A DNA stretch of 64,000 bases from Paralithodes platypus (lineage: Eukaryota > Arthropoda > Malacostraca > Decapoda > Lithodidae): assembly GCA_032716605.1 (NCBI GenBank), contig CM064502.1, positions 35,582,882 to 35,646,881 of the forward strand, in the 5' to 3' direction. This document shows, in pieces, positions 30,002-39,756 of the stretch (position 1 is the first letter of the stretch; each line of letters opens with the position of its first letter). The position numbers were made by a program, and so were the translations under genes. Under the pieces are notes generated by a model. That model made no database searches. It saw only the letters and a program-made list of their open reading frames with translations, and was not told the origin of the DNA.

Positions 30002-31270
30002 TCATAATTTCTTTTTGCTTTCCTGATTTCCTTTTTGACCTGTCTTGATAGTCTGATAGTATATATGTAGATGATTTTCGCCTTTCTTTATTTTTCTATA
30101 TATTCCTTTCTTTTTTCCTATAAGATCTATTAGCTTATTAGTCATCCATTTTGGTTGGTTCTGCGGCGATCTAAATTTTCTTTTAGGGATATATTTATTT
30201 TGAGCATTGTGGAGTGAAGCAATAAACTGTTTATATGTAGGTGGCAAGTTTAACTCTGGCATATCCTGACTTAATTGCTTAACAATAGGGTCCACCCTTA
30301 AGTCTCTTCTTAGCCCACCATAATCGGCTTTTCTGAAATCTGGGATAAGTGTCGTATTCTCTTTAGCATTCCCTGTCCATTGTATATTAAAATAAATAGA
30401 TTTATGATCGCTATTTCCTAGGTGGTCACCAATCTCTACATCATTTATCATATGTTCATTGTTACTGAAAACTAAATCAAGAATATTAATACCTCTAGTC
30501 GGCGTATCTATGAATTGAAATAAAAAACTATCTTGTACTACCTCAATAAACTCTACTGAATCGGAGTCGCCTATTTGGTGCTGCCAATCAATGTTCGGAA
30601 AATTAAAATCCCCCAGAATGCACACATTGCTAAACCTTGATGCTATTTTAATTTCCTCCCATAACGATGTTCCGCCATTTCTACTCATATTAGGCGGTCT
30701 ATATATAACTCCAATAACTATGGTCTCACTACCTTCGTTAACCTCTACCCAAACACTTTCATTATCATTATTTAGTCTAATACCTGATTTAATACAGCTT
30801 TTGAATGTACTCCTGACAAACACTGCTATACCCCCGCCCCTCCTACTTGTTCGGTCATATTTAAACAAACTATATCCTGGAATATCAAATTCTGCTAAAA
30901 AATGCCTAGATTCTGTATTAATCCACGTTTCAGTTAGCGCTATTATGTCTATATTTTCTGTGCTAACGAGTGCTCTAAGTTCGTTCATTTTGTTACATAA
31001 ACTCCTACAATTTGTATAATATACCCTCAACCTATTACTTTTATTTGCAACTAATTTTCTAATGTTTTTAGCTAACTTATTATTTCCTGTTGAACTACTA
31101 GCTCTAGACGGAAATTCTACTCTATCAGTAATCTCATCTTTACTATCAGTTACATGTGTAGTGTTATCGATACTACTATAACACATCACTATATTCGCAC
31201 TATCTTGACTGATTATTTCTATTTTACTCACTGGTTTGTCACATGAAGTACCTGCTCCATATGGAGACAA
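30002..31270 (-). CDS. CR1-like ORF2: apurinic-type endonuclease domain
   Basis: The domain nicks target DNA to prime reverse transcription. Motifs: VYYTNCRSLCNKMNEL, DIIALTETWIN (metal-binding Glu), RRGGGIAVFVR, IGVIYRPPN, CILGDFNFPNIDW (catalytic GDFN), NILDLVFSN and GNSDHKSIYF (catalytic SDH). A basic linker follows, ending KKL at a stop near 30,002. The true reading moves to the RT frame near 30,055, where a one-base indel is inferred. The start used is a TTG; ORF2 probably begins further upstream, just after the ORF1 stop near 31,300. Confidence 0.92.
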   Translation of the reverse strand: MSPYGAGTSCDKPVSKIEIISQDSANIVMCYSSIDNTTHVTDSKDEITDRVEFPSRASSSTGNNKLAKNIRKLVANKSNRLRVYYTNCRSLCNKMNELRALVSTENIDIIALTETWINTESRHFLAEFDIPGYSLFKYDRTSRRGGGIAVFVRSTFKSCIKSGIRLNNDNESVWVEVNEGSETIVIGVIYRPPNMSRNGGTSLWEEIKIASRFSNVCILGDFNFPNIDWQHQIGDSDSVEFIEVVQDSFLFQFIDTPTRGINILDLVFSNNEHMINDVEIGDHLGNSDHKSIYFNIQWTGNAKENTTLIPDFRKADYGGLRRDLRVDPIVKQLSQDMPELNLPPTYKQFIASLHNAQNKYIPKRKFRSPQNQPKWMTNKLIDLIGKKKGIYRKIKKGENHLHIYYQTIKTGQKGNQESKKKL

Positions 31271-31369
31271 TATTTTACTTACACACCCAGGTTTTTTTTA
31301 ACGAAACCCCGCAACAATCTTGTCCAGTGAGCTGGCCAAGGTCGAAACTCCTAGTCGAGAAAGATGTAC

Positions 31370-31911
31370 TCAATCCTGGGCATACAGTTCATCCTTACCA
31401 TAGAAGTGGGTCCAGTTATCTAGGAATGGTATTGACTTTGCCTTGCAATACTTCTCCAGCCGGCTATTTACACCAATAGCACTGGAGGACCATTTCTTCC
31501 GTACCCCTCTTCTTGGCAGGATACTGTGTACCACAGGAAATCCACCCTTCTCCTTGATCCTCTCCAGCATTTCCTGGTACTTGGTCAGCAACTCCTCAGT
31601 CCTGCATCTCCATATGTCATTGGATCCCGCGTTGATGAAGATGATGGGGTCCTCCCCACCCACTTCTAGGACACCATCCATCTTCTCTGCCACCCTCCCG
31701 ACTCCGGCTCCAGGTAGGCAGACAACTTTACTAACATGAGTGTTAGTAGCCCCGTCAAGGTACCTAACCATTGAATCACCGACAATGAACTTAGCTTTTT
31801 TCCGTTGTCGGCGTGTAGCAGGAGTTTTAGCAGCAACAGCAGCAGACTTCCCCCCTCCCCTCTCACTGCCTCGATGATCGCCACTTCCTCGCCATCACTC
31901 TTATCAGCCAA
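31370..31911 (-). pseudogene. CR1-like ORF1: SGNH esterase domain
   Basis: The in-frame part has GDSMVRYLDG (block I nucleophile Ser, about 31,765-31,790), INAGSNDIWR (block III Asn) and, at its end, the region for the catalytic Asp/His. A TGA follows YAQD at 31,370, with VHLS immediately downstream in the same frame, so one nonsense codon cuts the catalytic Asp-x-x-His motif. Frame remnants continue to about 31,300 where a natural ORF1 stop is seen. Upstream to 31,966 the sequence is charged/serine-rich and frameshifted. Esterase in ORF1 is known for CR1/L2-type LINEs. Confidence 0.82.
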
Positions 31912-31966
31912 GGTGCTGAAGTTGTTGTGGGTCTTGAGTGGCTGCCTTTTCAGCTTGCAGGCTGTA

Positions 31967-32048
31967 TGTGTATATGTATATATATGTATATATATATATA
32001 TATATATTTATATGTGTATATGTATATATATGTATATATATATATATA

Positions 32049-32086
<38 letters not shown>

Positions 32087-32226
32087 TGTATATATTTATA
32101 TACATATATATATACTGTATATATATATATATATATACTGTATATACTGTATATACAGTATATATTGTCTTGTTCCAAATGTTCTCTCCCTCTCTCTCCC
32201 CTACCTACCTACCTACCTACCCACCC
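31967..32226. repeat. TA microsatellite with TACTGTATA units, then TC and (CCTA)n
   Basis: (TATG)n/(TA)n from 31,967, TACTGTATATA-punctuated TA to 32,166, a TC-rich patch, then five CCTA units at 32,198-32,222. The 5' end of the CR1 copy abuts it. Confidence 0.95.
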
Positions 32227-32239
32227 CCGGTATAGTTAC

Positions 32240-32883
32240 TCACAAGGTAAAGGCACTGAAAGTCTTGAACTCATATACACATAGGCTTCTAAAAATCAGT
32301 AAACAGACATCTATATCACTTCTCTTTCTTCTCTGACTTCACGCTCAACCATATAATAATACTTATAAAACATTTTCCCGCCAGGACGACGCGTGGTGTT
32401 TTCTGGTACAGCCACGAGGCTGTGGTTATTGTTCCGGGGAGGGAAGAAAGATAACGGAGAAAACCAACACCACACCACTACCACCAACAACTTTCCCGCG
32501 CATACCACCACACTCCCATGGAAGGAAGCCATAACCACCACACCACCAGGATATGCCAGAGTCGCCTCAGTAACTCCCGCACTCCCTCCAACACCTAGTA
32601 GGGATATCCGGGTAACCATACAAAACCCTGAAGCCATGAGGAAAGGAAAAAGTGGAAAGGAAAGGAAGACTAACAAGCGCGTGCATAAACACCACACCTC
32701 CACGCGGCCTTCTTACCTGGAGAAGGGACACCGGGAGAAATGCCAAAAGAAGTAAGACTATGACAGGCAAGGTTAAGATCTACAACAGTTGGAAAGCTTG
32801 TAAAACATACTTCACTGGAAGATATTTTAAGAGCTGGAAGATTTGGGCTATACTCAATAAACTATTAAAGCACTGGCACATTA
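32240..32883. other. Unassigned sequence, no convincing gene
   Basis: Overlapping ORFs on both strands (for example 32,311-32,703 - and 32,393-32,755 +) are low-complexity ACC/threonine- or valine-rich and show no domain. The stretch 32,760-32,880 is AT-rich. It may be the flank of the DIRS-like element. Confidence 0.45.
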
Positions 32884-32967
32884 TAGGTTTGATCCCCGGA
32901 GGGGAGAAGAGAAAACCTAATAATTATATAGTAGTGGCCCCGAAATCATTGACGATATGCCTATTAA

Positions 32968-33194
32968 CCCTCTCACATCCTTATGACGCAGAGGTTGCCA
33001 GATTAGCAATAAGAAATAGATTACTCTCACTCTTATAATTACTGCTCTAAAATTAGTTTTCTGCCCACAGCTAACTCAAAGACAACTGCAGAGGTTGAAG
33101 TAAATAAACTAAAGGTTTATAAATACCCCGGACGGTAACAAAGGCTTTAAAGTATCCCTAATAGGCTCAAAAATTGCGTCAGGACGTGCGAGGG
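32968..33194. mobile_element. 227-bp TTAA-flanked MITE with ~20-bp inverted repeats
   Basis: Flanked by TTAA at 32,964-32,967 and 33,195-33,198. Ends CCCTCTCACATCCTTATGACG and (inverted) CCCTCGCACGTCCTGACGC form imperfect terminal inverted repeats. The partner arm of the DIRS repeat at 50,534-50,560 keeps the empty site with a single TTAA (50,542-50,545). CCCT...AGGG ends and TTAA duplication fit piggyBac-type mobilisation; there is no ORF, so it is non-autonomous. Confidence 0.9.
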
Positions 33195-33198
33195 TTAA

Positions 33199-33458
33199 TA
33201 TAATAGCCTCCTTTCAAGCGCCCGCGGGTAGCCAGATTGAAACTCCCGCCGCGGGGAAATGAAGTACTACATCATAAGTGTAACGCTACTTCTCTAATGG
33301 AATCTTCTTATGATTGGGGTACACACTACGAAAACACTTTGTAAATAATAAAAGAGAAAAAATAAACTCAAAACTTGTTTTGCTATAGCGTACCATCTCG
33401 TGAATTTCTTGCGCGTGGATTCTAGCCCAGACTGTGGCAAGAGAGACGCCATTCTGCC
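33199..33458 (+). repeat. DIRS-like element, left inverted arm
   Basis: About 260 bp matching the reverse complement of 50,281-50,541: TATAATAGCCTCCTTTCAAGC, AACTCCCGCCGC, ACATCATAA, GATTGGGGTACACACTACG, TTCTTGCGCGTGGATTCTAG and GCCACAGTCTGGGCTAG (inverted) are shared. Identity is roughly 85-90% by eye. The match resumes beyond the MITE at 32,950-32,963. Confidence 0.85.
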
Positions 33459-33512
33459 TTCACTGACATATTAAGACTAAACTCAAGATATCAACGAATG
33501 GGAAGGGGATTG

Positions 33513-33637
33513 ATGGGAGGGCCCTACATCGTCAATGTTTTCTGGGCCACTACTAAATATTAGGTTTTCTCTTCTTCCCTCCGGGGATCAAACCTATAAT
33601 TTATTAGTGGCCCCTCCATCATTGACGATATGCCTGA
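33513..33637. repeat. Internal inverted-repeat cluster of the DIRS-like element
   Basis: 33,513-33,598 is the reverse complement of 32,884-32,962 (ATAGGTTTGATCCCCGGAGGG, GAAAACCTAATA, TAGTAGTGGCCC, ATTGACGAT). 33,590-33,637 also matches the outer end of the right arm (GACGATATGCCT, TTTATTAGTG). Such internal complementarity to the termini is what DIRS1-like elements use for circle formation; here it is an inference from position. Confidence 0.6.
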
Positions 33638-33639
33638 TA

Positions 33640-34152
33640 TATCAAGACTGGAGGGGGACATTCGAAACAATATCAAACCACTAACAATACCATAGGTAGA
33701 GAAAAAAGAATCGCACAGCAAATTTTAGTTCTTTATTGTTTACATACAATATGTAACAAATATAAAAGGATAGAAAGCAGTGCGTTACTTCGAAGAAGAT
33801 CTGCTTTATATATATGATAAGATTCTCATCTCGAGATTCATAAATTTGATTCTAATCTCGAGATTCATAACTTGTTGTCAGGGAACAAAAAACTATCCCT
33901 GATTAACGTATCTTTTGTCCTTAAACTTATTTGTACATGTTATATAATTTGTACATATTTACTATATAGTTGCAACTATTATAGGTATCTTTACATAGAA
34001 ACATATTTTAGAGCTGTAAAACCAGCTCAACTTATAAAGTATCACAGCTCGTGAACTTATCACATCCTCCGGCGGAGGGGTTCTCAGGGTCTTGGGGCTT
34101 ACCTGCAACCCCCCACCCCCCCTTTTTCTTCTAAGATTATAAACTTAATTAC

Positions 34153-34153
<1 letters not shown>
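33640..34153. other. No gene; short tandem duplicate
   Basis: AT-rich. TTCTCATCTCGAGATTCATAA and TTCTAATCTCGAGATTCATAA at about 33,823 and 33,851 are two copies of a ~29-bp unit. A C-run lies near 34,110-34,122. The ORF at 33,872-34,054 has no recognisable domain. Confidence 0.5.
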
Positions 34154-34184
<31 letters not shown>

Positions 34185-34516
34185 TTTATTCAGTTAGCAA
34201 TTTACAGAGTTGGTACCATATATTATGTTACAAATATGACATGTACCAGCCTTGCATAATTCCAACTAAGGATAGCCCAATAAGGCCGTAAGGTGTATTT
34301 CCATTGGGGTCCTTGTGGGATTAGGTTAGCTGGGGAAAAAGGGGAGGATAAAGAAATAGATACTTTAGAGAAAGTATTTCTAGGGGGTTATTTTAAGATA
34401 CCTTACATCCTATAGTAAATATCAGTAATCCGTAATCAGTAATCATTTCAGTTTGGTTTGTCTATCTCTTATGTCGCATTTAGTAGTAGACATAAGCTTG
34501 GTGCTCCCTTCTCGCA
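34154..34516 (-). repeat. LINE-type 3' end with (ATT)n tail
   Basis: On the minus strand about 345 bp ending AATAAATATT(ATT)n, that is, a polyadenylation-like signal followed by a trinucleotide tail. A near-identical copy is inserted in the E3 5' LTR at 53,869-54,221. Both copies start at the same bases (GAGCACCAAGCTTATG), or the 34-kb one continues into adjoining LINE sequence. No Pol III boxes were seen. Confidence 0.75.
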
Positions 34517-35034
34517 GCTGTAAGTTTGTGGAAAGCAATTCGAGGGAAGTGAATTCCAAAGAGTAGTAGCTCTGGGGATAAATGAATTCTGATAAGCAGA
34601 AGTTCTGCATTGTGGAGGAGAAAGTGTAAATTCATGGGCGCTCTCAGCTGCCCTAGTTCTACGGGGAAAGATGTGGAGAGGCGGCACAATTGAAGCAAGT
34701 TCCTCGGAACAATTGCTGTGAAAATATCTGTAGAAAAATGCAAGGGATGCAACGTTTCTTCGTATGGATAATGTAGGAAGGTCCTGTGTGATTGCAGGGT
34801 TATTGATTAATCTAATAGATTTATTTTGAATTTTGTCCAACTGCCTCAATGCAACCACTCCACTTCCACCCCATTCACTTCCCTCGAATTGCTTTCCACA
34901 AACTTACAATCTACAAATGTTTAAATCCAGTTGTTACAAACATTTTATGAATGGAGGATGCCTTTAGGCACATGGACCTTTTTGTTTTCTGTGTTTTTCC
35001 TTCCTCCGTTCATTGTCTCTTAAAAAAAAAAAAA
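34517..35034. mobile_element. LINE-C 3' end with inversion (twin-priming type)
   Basis: 34,517-34,870 is LINE-C C-terminal coding sequence on the minus strand (ALRQLD...NCFPQTY). 34,871-35,034 is the LINE-C 3' end on the plus strand, ending in poly(A) (35,022-35,034). The two parts share about 35 nt (TTCACTTCCCTCGAATTGC...) in opposite orientation. This head-to-head layout with a normal poly(A) end is the product expected from twin priming. It interrupts minus-strand LINE sequence on either side. Confidence 0.8.
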
Positions 35035-36048
35035 ATCTTTATCTCTGTAGAAATTTCGAAAGGTGGCCGTTGTTGTCGTGTATTTATTGAGAGGTTGAGG
35101 TAGGTTCTGTGCAAGTGTGTTTGCTATGGAGGTGAAGAAGGAGTTGAAGTAGGTTGAAATTTGTCGTTTATCGTGGCAAACCTGATCATTAATGGTGAGA
35201 GCAATATTAGTGTTAGACGAATCCCTTGTCTTGTTGCTGTAGCCTGTTGTTTTTAGGTGCCTCCATAGTTTCTTTGGGTTATTCTGATATTCCTCTGCCT
35301 TATTGTGAAAATAATTAGTTTTCGCTGATTTTATTTTCCTACTTAGTTTATTCCTGGCCCTGTTGAACTCATGTTTCAGACCTTGATCCTGTCTATGTTT
35401 CGCTAGCCTTTTTAACAGATTGTCTCTGTGTTCCAGATGGTGTAGTATGTCATTGTTGATCCATGGGTCTGACCTTGCTTTAATTCGTATGTCTTTCAGA
35501 GGAGCTATTTCGTCTAGAATGTTTGTGATGATGGTTCTGAAGCCATCCCCTGCGTCATTAACGTTTGTACTTCCAAACACTGGAGACCAGTCTGTATTCC
35601 ATAAAATGTCCAGAAATGTTTCTTTATTGTAGTTTCTGAGTGACCTTGTTTTGATAACCTTGTGATTCTCTAAGGTAATTTTTTTGGTTTTTCGTGTGCA
35701 ATATGTGACGAAGTGATCACTTATCCCAGTCTGTATAACCCCTGATTGGGATATTTTGTCCTCTCTGTTACAGTTTATGTGGTCTATTATTGTGGCAGTG
35801 TTCTCAGAGATACGTGTGGGGGTTTTGATGAGTTGTTTGTGATTGTGCATTGTCAGTATATGCCTATATTCTCGTACAAGCCTATCATTTCGTTGTTTGT
35901 AACACAGGTTAAAATCCCCTAGTATAATGGATTCATTCCGAGGGTCTAGCGATGACAAAGTTCGTTCAAATTTGGTCAAGAATTGTTTGTCGTTTGGTGG
36001 CCTATAGCATACCCCAATTGTGATGGGTCTTGTAGCACAATGACTCAT
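35035..36048 (-). pseudogene. LINE endonuclease C-terminal half and linker (-)
   Basis: Motifs IGVCYRPPNDK, IILGDFNL (GDFN catalytic loop), IIDHINCNR and ISDHFVTY (SDH) are the C-terminal half of an apurinic-type endonuclease, then the linker RSDPWINNDILHHLEHRDNLLKRLAKHR and YFHNKAEEYQNNPKKLWRHLK typical of Jockey-like LINEs. The 5' side stops abruptly at the recombinase gene (36,048) and the 3' side at the LINE-C poly(A). RT is absent. Possibly the same family as LINE-C. Confidence 0.85.
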
Positions 36049-36647
36049 GAGACCCTATGTCGTAAAGCTACAAAGGCTAGCTTTGGTTTATCCAGGGCCA
36101 CCGACAGGTATCGCGTCAGTAATGTATGATTTGAAGCCCACAAATTAGTGTTAGCTAGGTCATCAATCGAATAATTTTGTAAGAATCTAAGAGAGACAGC
36201 CCACTTTCTGATGTCGTGGGCTCTGCCCACTACGCCGGGATTACTTTCCCTAATGACTTCTATGAGTAAGGAGGCCAATCTTCTTCTTGTGATGCGAGTA
36301 CCTGTGTTGGTGACCCATAAGGCTCCTGGTTGTTGAGGTTTTGCTACCCTCATAAACTTTATTAAAGCCTGAACCGGGCAAATGTGATGCGTATGTCCGC
36401 GTTTAAGTGCCGGTACCGTAAATTCTGAAAATACATGATCACAGTGTTTGTTCTTAGCTACGAACGTGGGAGATGGAGCGATCCGTATATGCTCATTCAA
36501 TCTCCCAAACCTGAGGCAATTAGGTTTGTTGCTCATCGCCGCCAGCTCAGATACCCTGTTTCCTGTCGCCAAAGCCATAAGGAACACAGCCTTCTTTATT
36601 AATGATTCAAAGTCCGGCGCATTATTATATTTGCGTGAATGAAGCAA
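36045..36647 (-). CDS. DIRS-like tyrosine recombinase, catalytic domain
   Basis: This enzyme would integrate the circular DNA copy of the element. Visible catalytic residues: Arg in ALATGNRVSEL (about 36,556), His and Arg of AHDIRKW (about 36,205-36,220), a downstream W/H region NLWASNHTL and the Tyr nucleophile in TRYLSV (about 36,105). Length and spacing suit DIRS-type recombinases. It continues from the N-terminal frame at 36,625-37,083 through a one-base shift near 36,645. The C-terminus ends close to where the LINE fragment begins and may be clipped. Confidence 0.88.
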   Translation of the reverse strand: MLHSRKYNNAPDFESLIKKAVFLMALATGNRVSELAAMSNKPNCLRFGRLNEHIRIAPSPTFVAKNKHCDHVFSEFTVPALKRGHTHHICPVQALIKFMRVAKPQQPGALWVTNTGTRITRRRLASLLIEVIRESNPGVVGRAHDIRKWAVSLRFLQNYSIDDLANTNLWASNHTLLTRYLSVALDKPKLAFVALRHRVS

Positions 36648-37083
36648 AGATAAAGCTTAGTCCAGCGACCAGGTAGGCATGAGCTGCCGTGGTGGTGGGC
36701 GTAGTTTGAAACATGAACCCTTTCTCCTCCTCCTGTGGTATGGTCAGACCGGTAAGGTCATAAAAGTGGTTTCTAATGGCAGATAAGTGATTCTTTCGTG
36801 TAACTACAGAAAGGCGTTTTTGCTCAAACAAATAATCTAAATATTTAAAGACTAAAGCAACTGATGAGTCTGATTGCGCCGTTTCTACTATCCAGGTTAT
36901 AAATGATTTCCAATGAGATTGATATTGCCGCCTGGTAGACATAGTATATTGATTAAGAAATGTATAAGTCACACTCTCCCCGTACTGAGCTAGCCATTTG
37001 GCATTTTGAATGTCCATAATAATAATAATAATCATCTGGTTACTTATATAAACTACGATGGTGGAACATCGTAAAACCTTCAC
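36625..37083 (-). pseudogene. DIRS-like tyrosine recombinase, N-terminal core-binding part
   Basis: The likely start is the ATG before DIQNAKWLAQYG near 37,017; residues before it are read through a 20-bp palindrome and an ATT run. TSTRRQYQSHWKSFITWIVE-like sequence and SVVTRKNHLSAIRNHFYDLTG form the SAM-like DNA-binding domain of phage-type integrases. The frame ends at a shift near 36,645 and the catalytic domain continues in another frame. The ATT run (37,018-37,034) directly before the start codon is a slippage-prone site. Confidence 0.85.
37054..37073. repeat. 20-bp palindromic direct repeat, left copy
   Basis: TACGATGGTGGAACATCGTA; the first and last seven bases are complementary, so it can form a hairpin. 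An identical copy lies at 45,510-45,529. The two copies bracket the 8.4-kb insertion that separates DIRS RT from recombinase. Confidence 0.9.
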
Positions 37084-37323
37084 CGGGGGTGGAGGGGGAG
37101 GAAATTTTCAAGGCAATGAAAATTTCGCATCATAAACCAACCTCACTATAACCAATAAACATACATAATAAGCATATAGTTTTAGTTTTTTTTTAGTTTT
37201 GATGCTATATATATTTTTTTTTGTAAAGTTTTATAATGTGTTTACAACTAACTCATAATTACAATATTGATCTCCTTACCACCCCAATCCATCCCAATCG
37301 GCCACACAAGGAAACAATGCATG

Positions 37324-37602
37324 CTACGGTAGGCTACCCTGCTCGGCCCTTGACTTGCGCAATGGCAGGCGCACACGGCCGTCACGATCACACCCCATCT
37401 CCTCATGACCCCGTGACAGGCAATCCGCTAGGACATTATCCACTCCCTTTTTATGCTTAATTGTAAGGGAATACTCCTGTAGCATAAGGCTACACCGAGT
37501 CAATCGCTGATTCTTGTTCCTACACCAACTGAGAAATTGTAATGGGTGATGATCAGAATAAATTCCAATATTGGGACCAAAGGAGGCAAATACACTGAAC
37601 AA
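37324..37602 (-). pseudogene. E4 RNase H C-terminal part
   Basis: IGIYSDHHPLQFL carries a catalytic Asp of RNase H; LTRCSLMLQEYSLTIKHKKGVDNVLADCLSRG is the C-terminal end of gypsy-type RNase H. The frame is shifted relative to 37,500-38,279; the switch lies near 37,600. It ends in a basic tail at 37,324. Confidence 0.88.
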
Positions 37603-38279
37603 ATTTCCAGAGCCAAAATCAAAGACAGCAACTCCTTCTCAATCACAGAATAATTGCGTTGGGCCTTATTAAATTTCTTAGAAAAATATGAGACCGAATG
37701 TTCAACACCGTCCTTGGAGTCTTGAAGCAAGACAGCCCCAGCGCCAACGTCGCTCGCATTAACAGCTAACTTTAAAGGCTTGGAAAAGTCTGGTGCACGC
37801 AATATTGGATAACAGCAAAGGAGTGCCTTCACATCCTTGAATGCTAGCTTACATTTATCAGTCCAACAAAACTTTACCTCCTTCTTGAGGAGATCAGTGA
37901 GGGAGGCCAGTACAGTTGAATAATTACGTATCGCCTCAACCTTGACGTTCGGGGGAGCAACTCTACCCTGCCCCACGATGCTACCGAGGTACTGCACTTG
38001 TCCCTTGACGAATTTACATTTGTCCAAATTCACCACTAGACCCGCCTCACTGAGTCGTCGAAAAAGAGTAGTGACATTATTCAGGTGGGCTTCCCATGAT
38101 GTGTCGTATACTACCACATCGTCTATATAGACTGTGCAAATTGGCACCCCATCCACAACCTGATCCATCAGACGCTGAAAAGTGGCTGGGGCGTTTTTCA
38201 GTCCATATGGCATTACCTTACACTGGTACACACCACCTGCCACAACAAAACTGGCAATTTGCTGTGTGATAGGTGTCAA
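37500..38279 (-). pseudogene. E4 reverse transcriptase and RNase H, main part
   Basis: RT motifs YGLKNAPATFQ and YIDD (about 38,119-38,130) are intact. The connection region lacks about 26 residues present in E1 and E3 (the RFLGMIGYYRRF motif), an in-frame deletion. In RNase H the first catalytic Asp of TDAS is Asn (VNAS, about 37,759), while EKELLS is kept. Residues after about 37,600 are out of frame. It joins the upstream frame at 38,293 through a frameshift. Confidence 0.88.
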
Positions 38280-38292
38280 GGGGACCTGCCAA

Positions 38293-39756
38293 TTACTGTA
38301 GGTCCACCTTAGTGATGTACTGGGCAGCCCCTATAGAGTCAACGGAATCATCTACCCGAGGGAGAGGGTAAGAGTCAGTGCGGGAGAGGTCGTTCATGCG
38401 CCTGAAGTCAATACAAAAAGGCACTTTGCCACACAGCTTAGGCTGCAGGGTGACAGGAGACGCCCACTCACGCCACACACGCTCAATCAAACCCTTTTCC
38501 AACATATAATCTAGTTCGGCCTGAAGGGTTTGAGCTCGGGCAGGATTCAGACGATAGGGAGCCAGCTTTATCAGTTTATTATCCTCCACATCAATGTCGT
38601 GGACCGCCCAAGTGGTCAGCCCAGGCGCATCCCTAAACACCAAAGGATATTGTGACAACCGACTAAACAAAGCCTGGCTACGGGACTCGTTGAGATGCAC
38701 CAGCTTAGCCCACAAAGCCTCTGAATTGTTCTTACACCAGGCCCCAGCCGACACTGCATCGGGAAAATTCCCATGAAACATATCTCCCTCCTCCTCCTCC
38801 TTCGTGTCTAATACAGCCAGGACCTGCACACCAACACCCTGAGACTTGCTGACTGCAACTCCAACGTTCCCTTTCCCCATCCACTGCTCCTTGGAATGTG
38901 CCTGTCCAGCCCAAGAATCGGCAAGCTTGGGGGTCCTCGGCACATCGACAGAAGAGTCGCGCCCCCCTACATTGGCGATGCTCGACGCGCACACTGCCTG
39001 CGCAGAGCCAATGTCAGCTACATCCCCAGAACCACGGTTTAATGACAATAAGCATGCATCAGAACCAGGGGGAGACACAGTCAGGGGATGATAATAGGGT
39101 TTTAACATGTTGACATGACATAACTGGTCTGCTTTCTTGCAGTCAGGGGTAGCTACAAGGTAATCCAGATCTCCCACTTTTTTTATTATCTTGTAGGGCC
39201 CACTAAACTTCGCTCTCAACGGCTGACCAACCAAACGGAGGAGCACAAGCACCTCCTCACCCGGAGCAAACTCCCTCAACTTAGCTTTCTGGTCATACTG
39301 TGCTTTCATCTTACGCTGTGCCCCAACAAGATTAACCTGTGCCAACTGGAGAGCCGTGACCAACCGTTCCCGAGTCTTCATAACAAAGTCCAACAAACCA
39401 ACCTCTGGGACTTGCACATCTCCTTCCCAGGCCTCCCTCACCACCGCCAGAGGACCTCGAACCCTATGCCCAAACACCAACTCATTAGGCGAAAACCCTA
39501 GGGATTCCGAGGGGACCTCCCAGATGGCAAAAACGACTAAGGGAATTGCCTGGTCCCAATCACGGTCATGGTCGAAGCAGAACTTGTGCAGTGCCGACTT
39601 GAGAGTTTGATGGGCTCTCTCAAGTGCTCCCTGAGTCTGCGGATGATAGGCAGACAATAGGATCTGCTCGACCCCAAGTTCCTGCAACAATTGTTTGAAC
39701 ATGTTAGAGGTGAAATTTGACCCACGGTCAGACTGGATCTCTTTGGGGGAGTCCAA
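38293..39756 (-). pseudogene. E4 integrase core C-terminal part, GPY/F module and RT N-terminus
   Basis: Starts in the integrase core with the second Asp (SDRGSN) and the catalytic Glu (ALERAHQ), then KFSGPYKII (GPY/F) and a long linker with PGLTTWAVHDIDVEDN, which aligns with E1/E3 sequence just before RT. It ends after the RT motif FCIDFRRMNDL and KVDLQ. The frame break upstream falls in a run of five C near 39,750. This ORF shows directly that integrase precedes RT in one reading frame. Confidence 0.9.

Larger units (their letters stand above)
28049..31966 (-). mobile_element. CR1-like LINE (-), nearly full coding content
   Basis: On the minus strand: ORF1 with SGNH esterase domain, ORF2 with endonuclease and RT, about 290 bp of 3' UTR, and the terminal 8-mer duplication TTCTTATGTTCTTATG. 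The 5' end is truncated against a TA microsatellite at about 31,966, within ORF1. Esterase-bearing ORF1 and a short 8-mer tail are hallmarks of the CR1 clade. ORF1 has a nonsense codon and ORF2 one frameshift, so the copy is inactive. Related fragments lie at 8.05-8.79, 9.3, 52.0 and 63.4 kb. Confidence 0.92.

Noticed and set aside
31805..32336. ORFs of 102-159 aa rich in Tyr/Ile
   Set aside because: They translate a TA/TG microsatellite.
32311..32755. Overlapping 120-130-aa ORFs on opposite strands
   Set aside because: Low-complexity composition, mutually overlapping, no recognisable motif.
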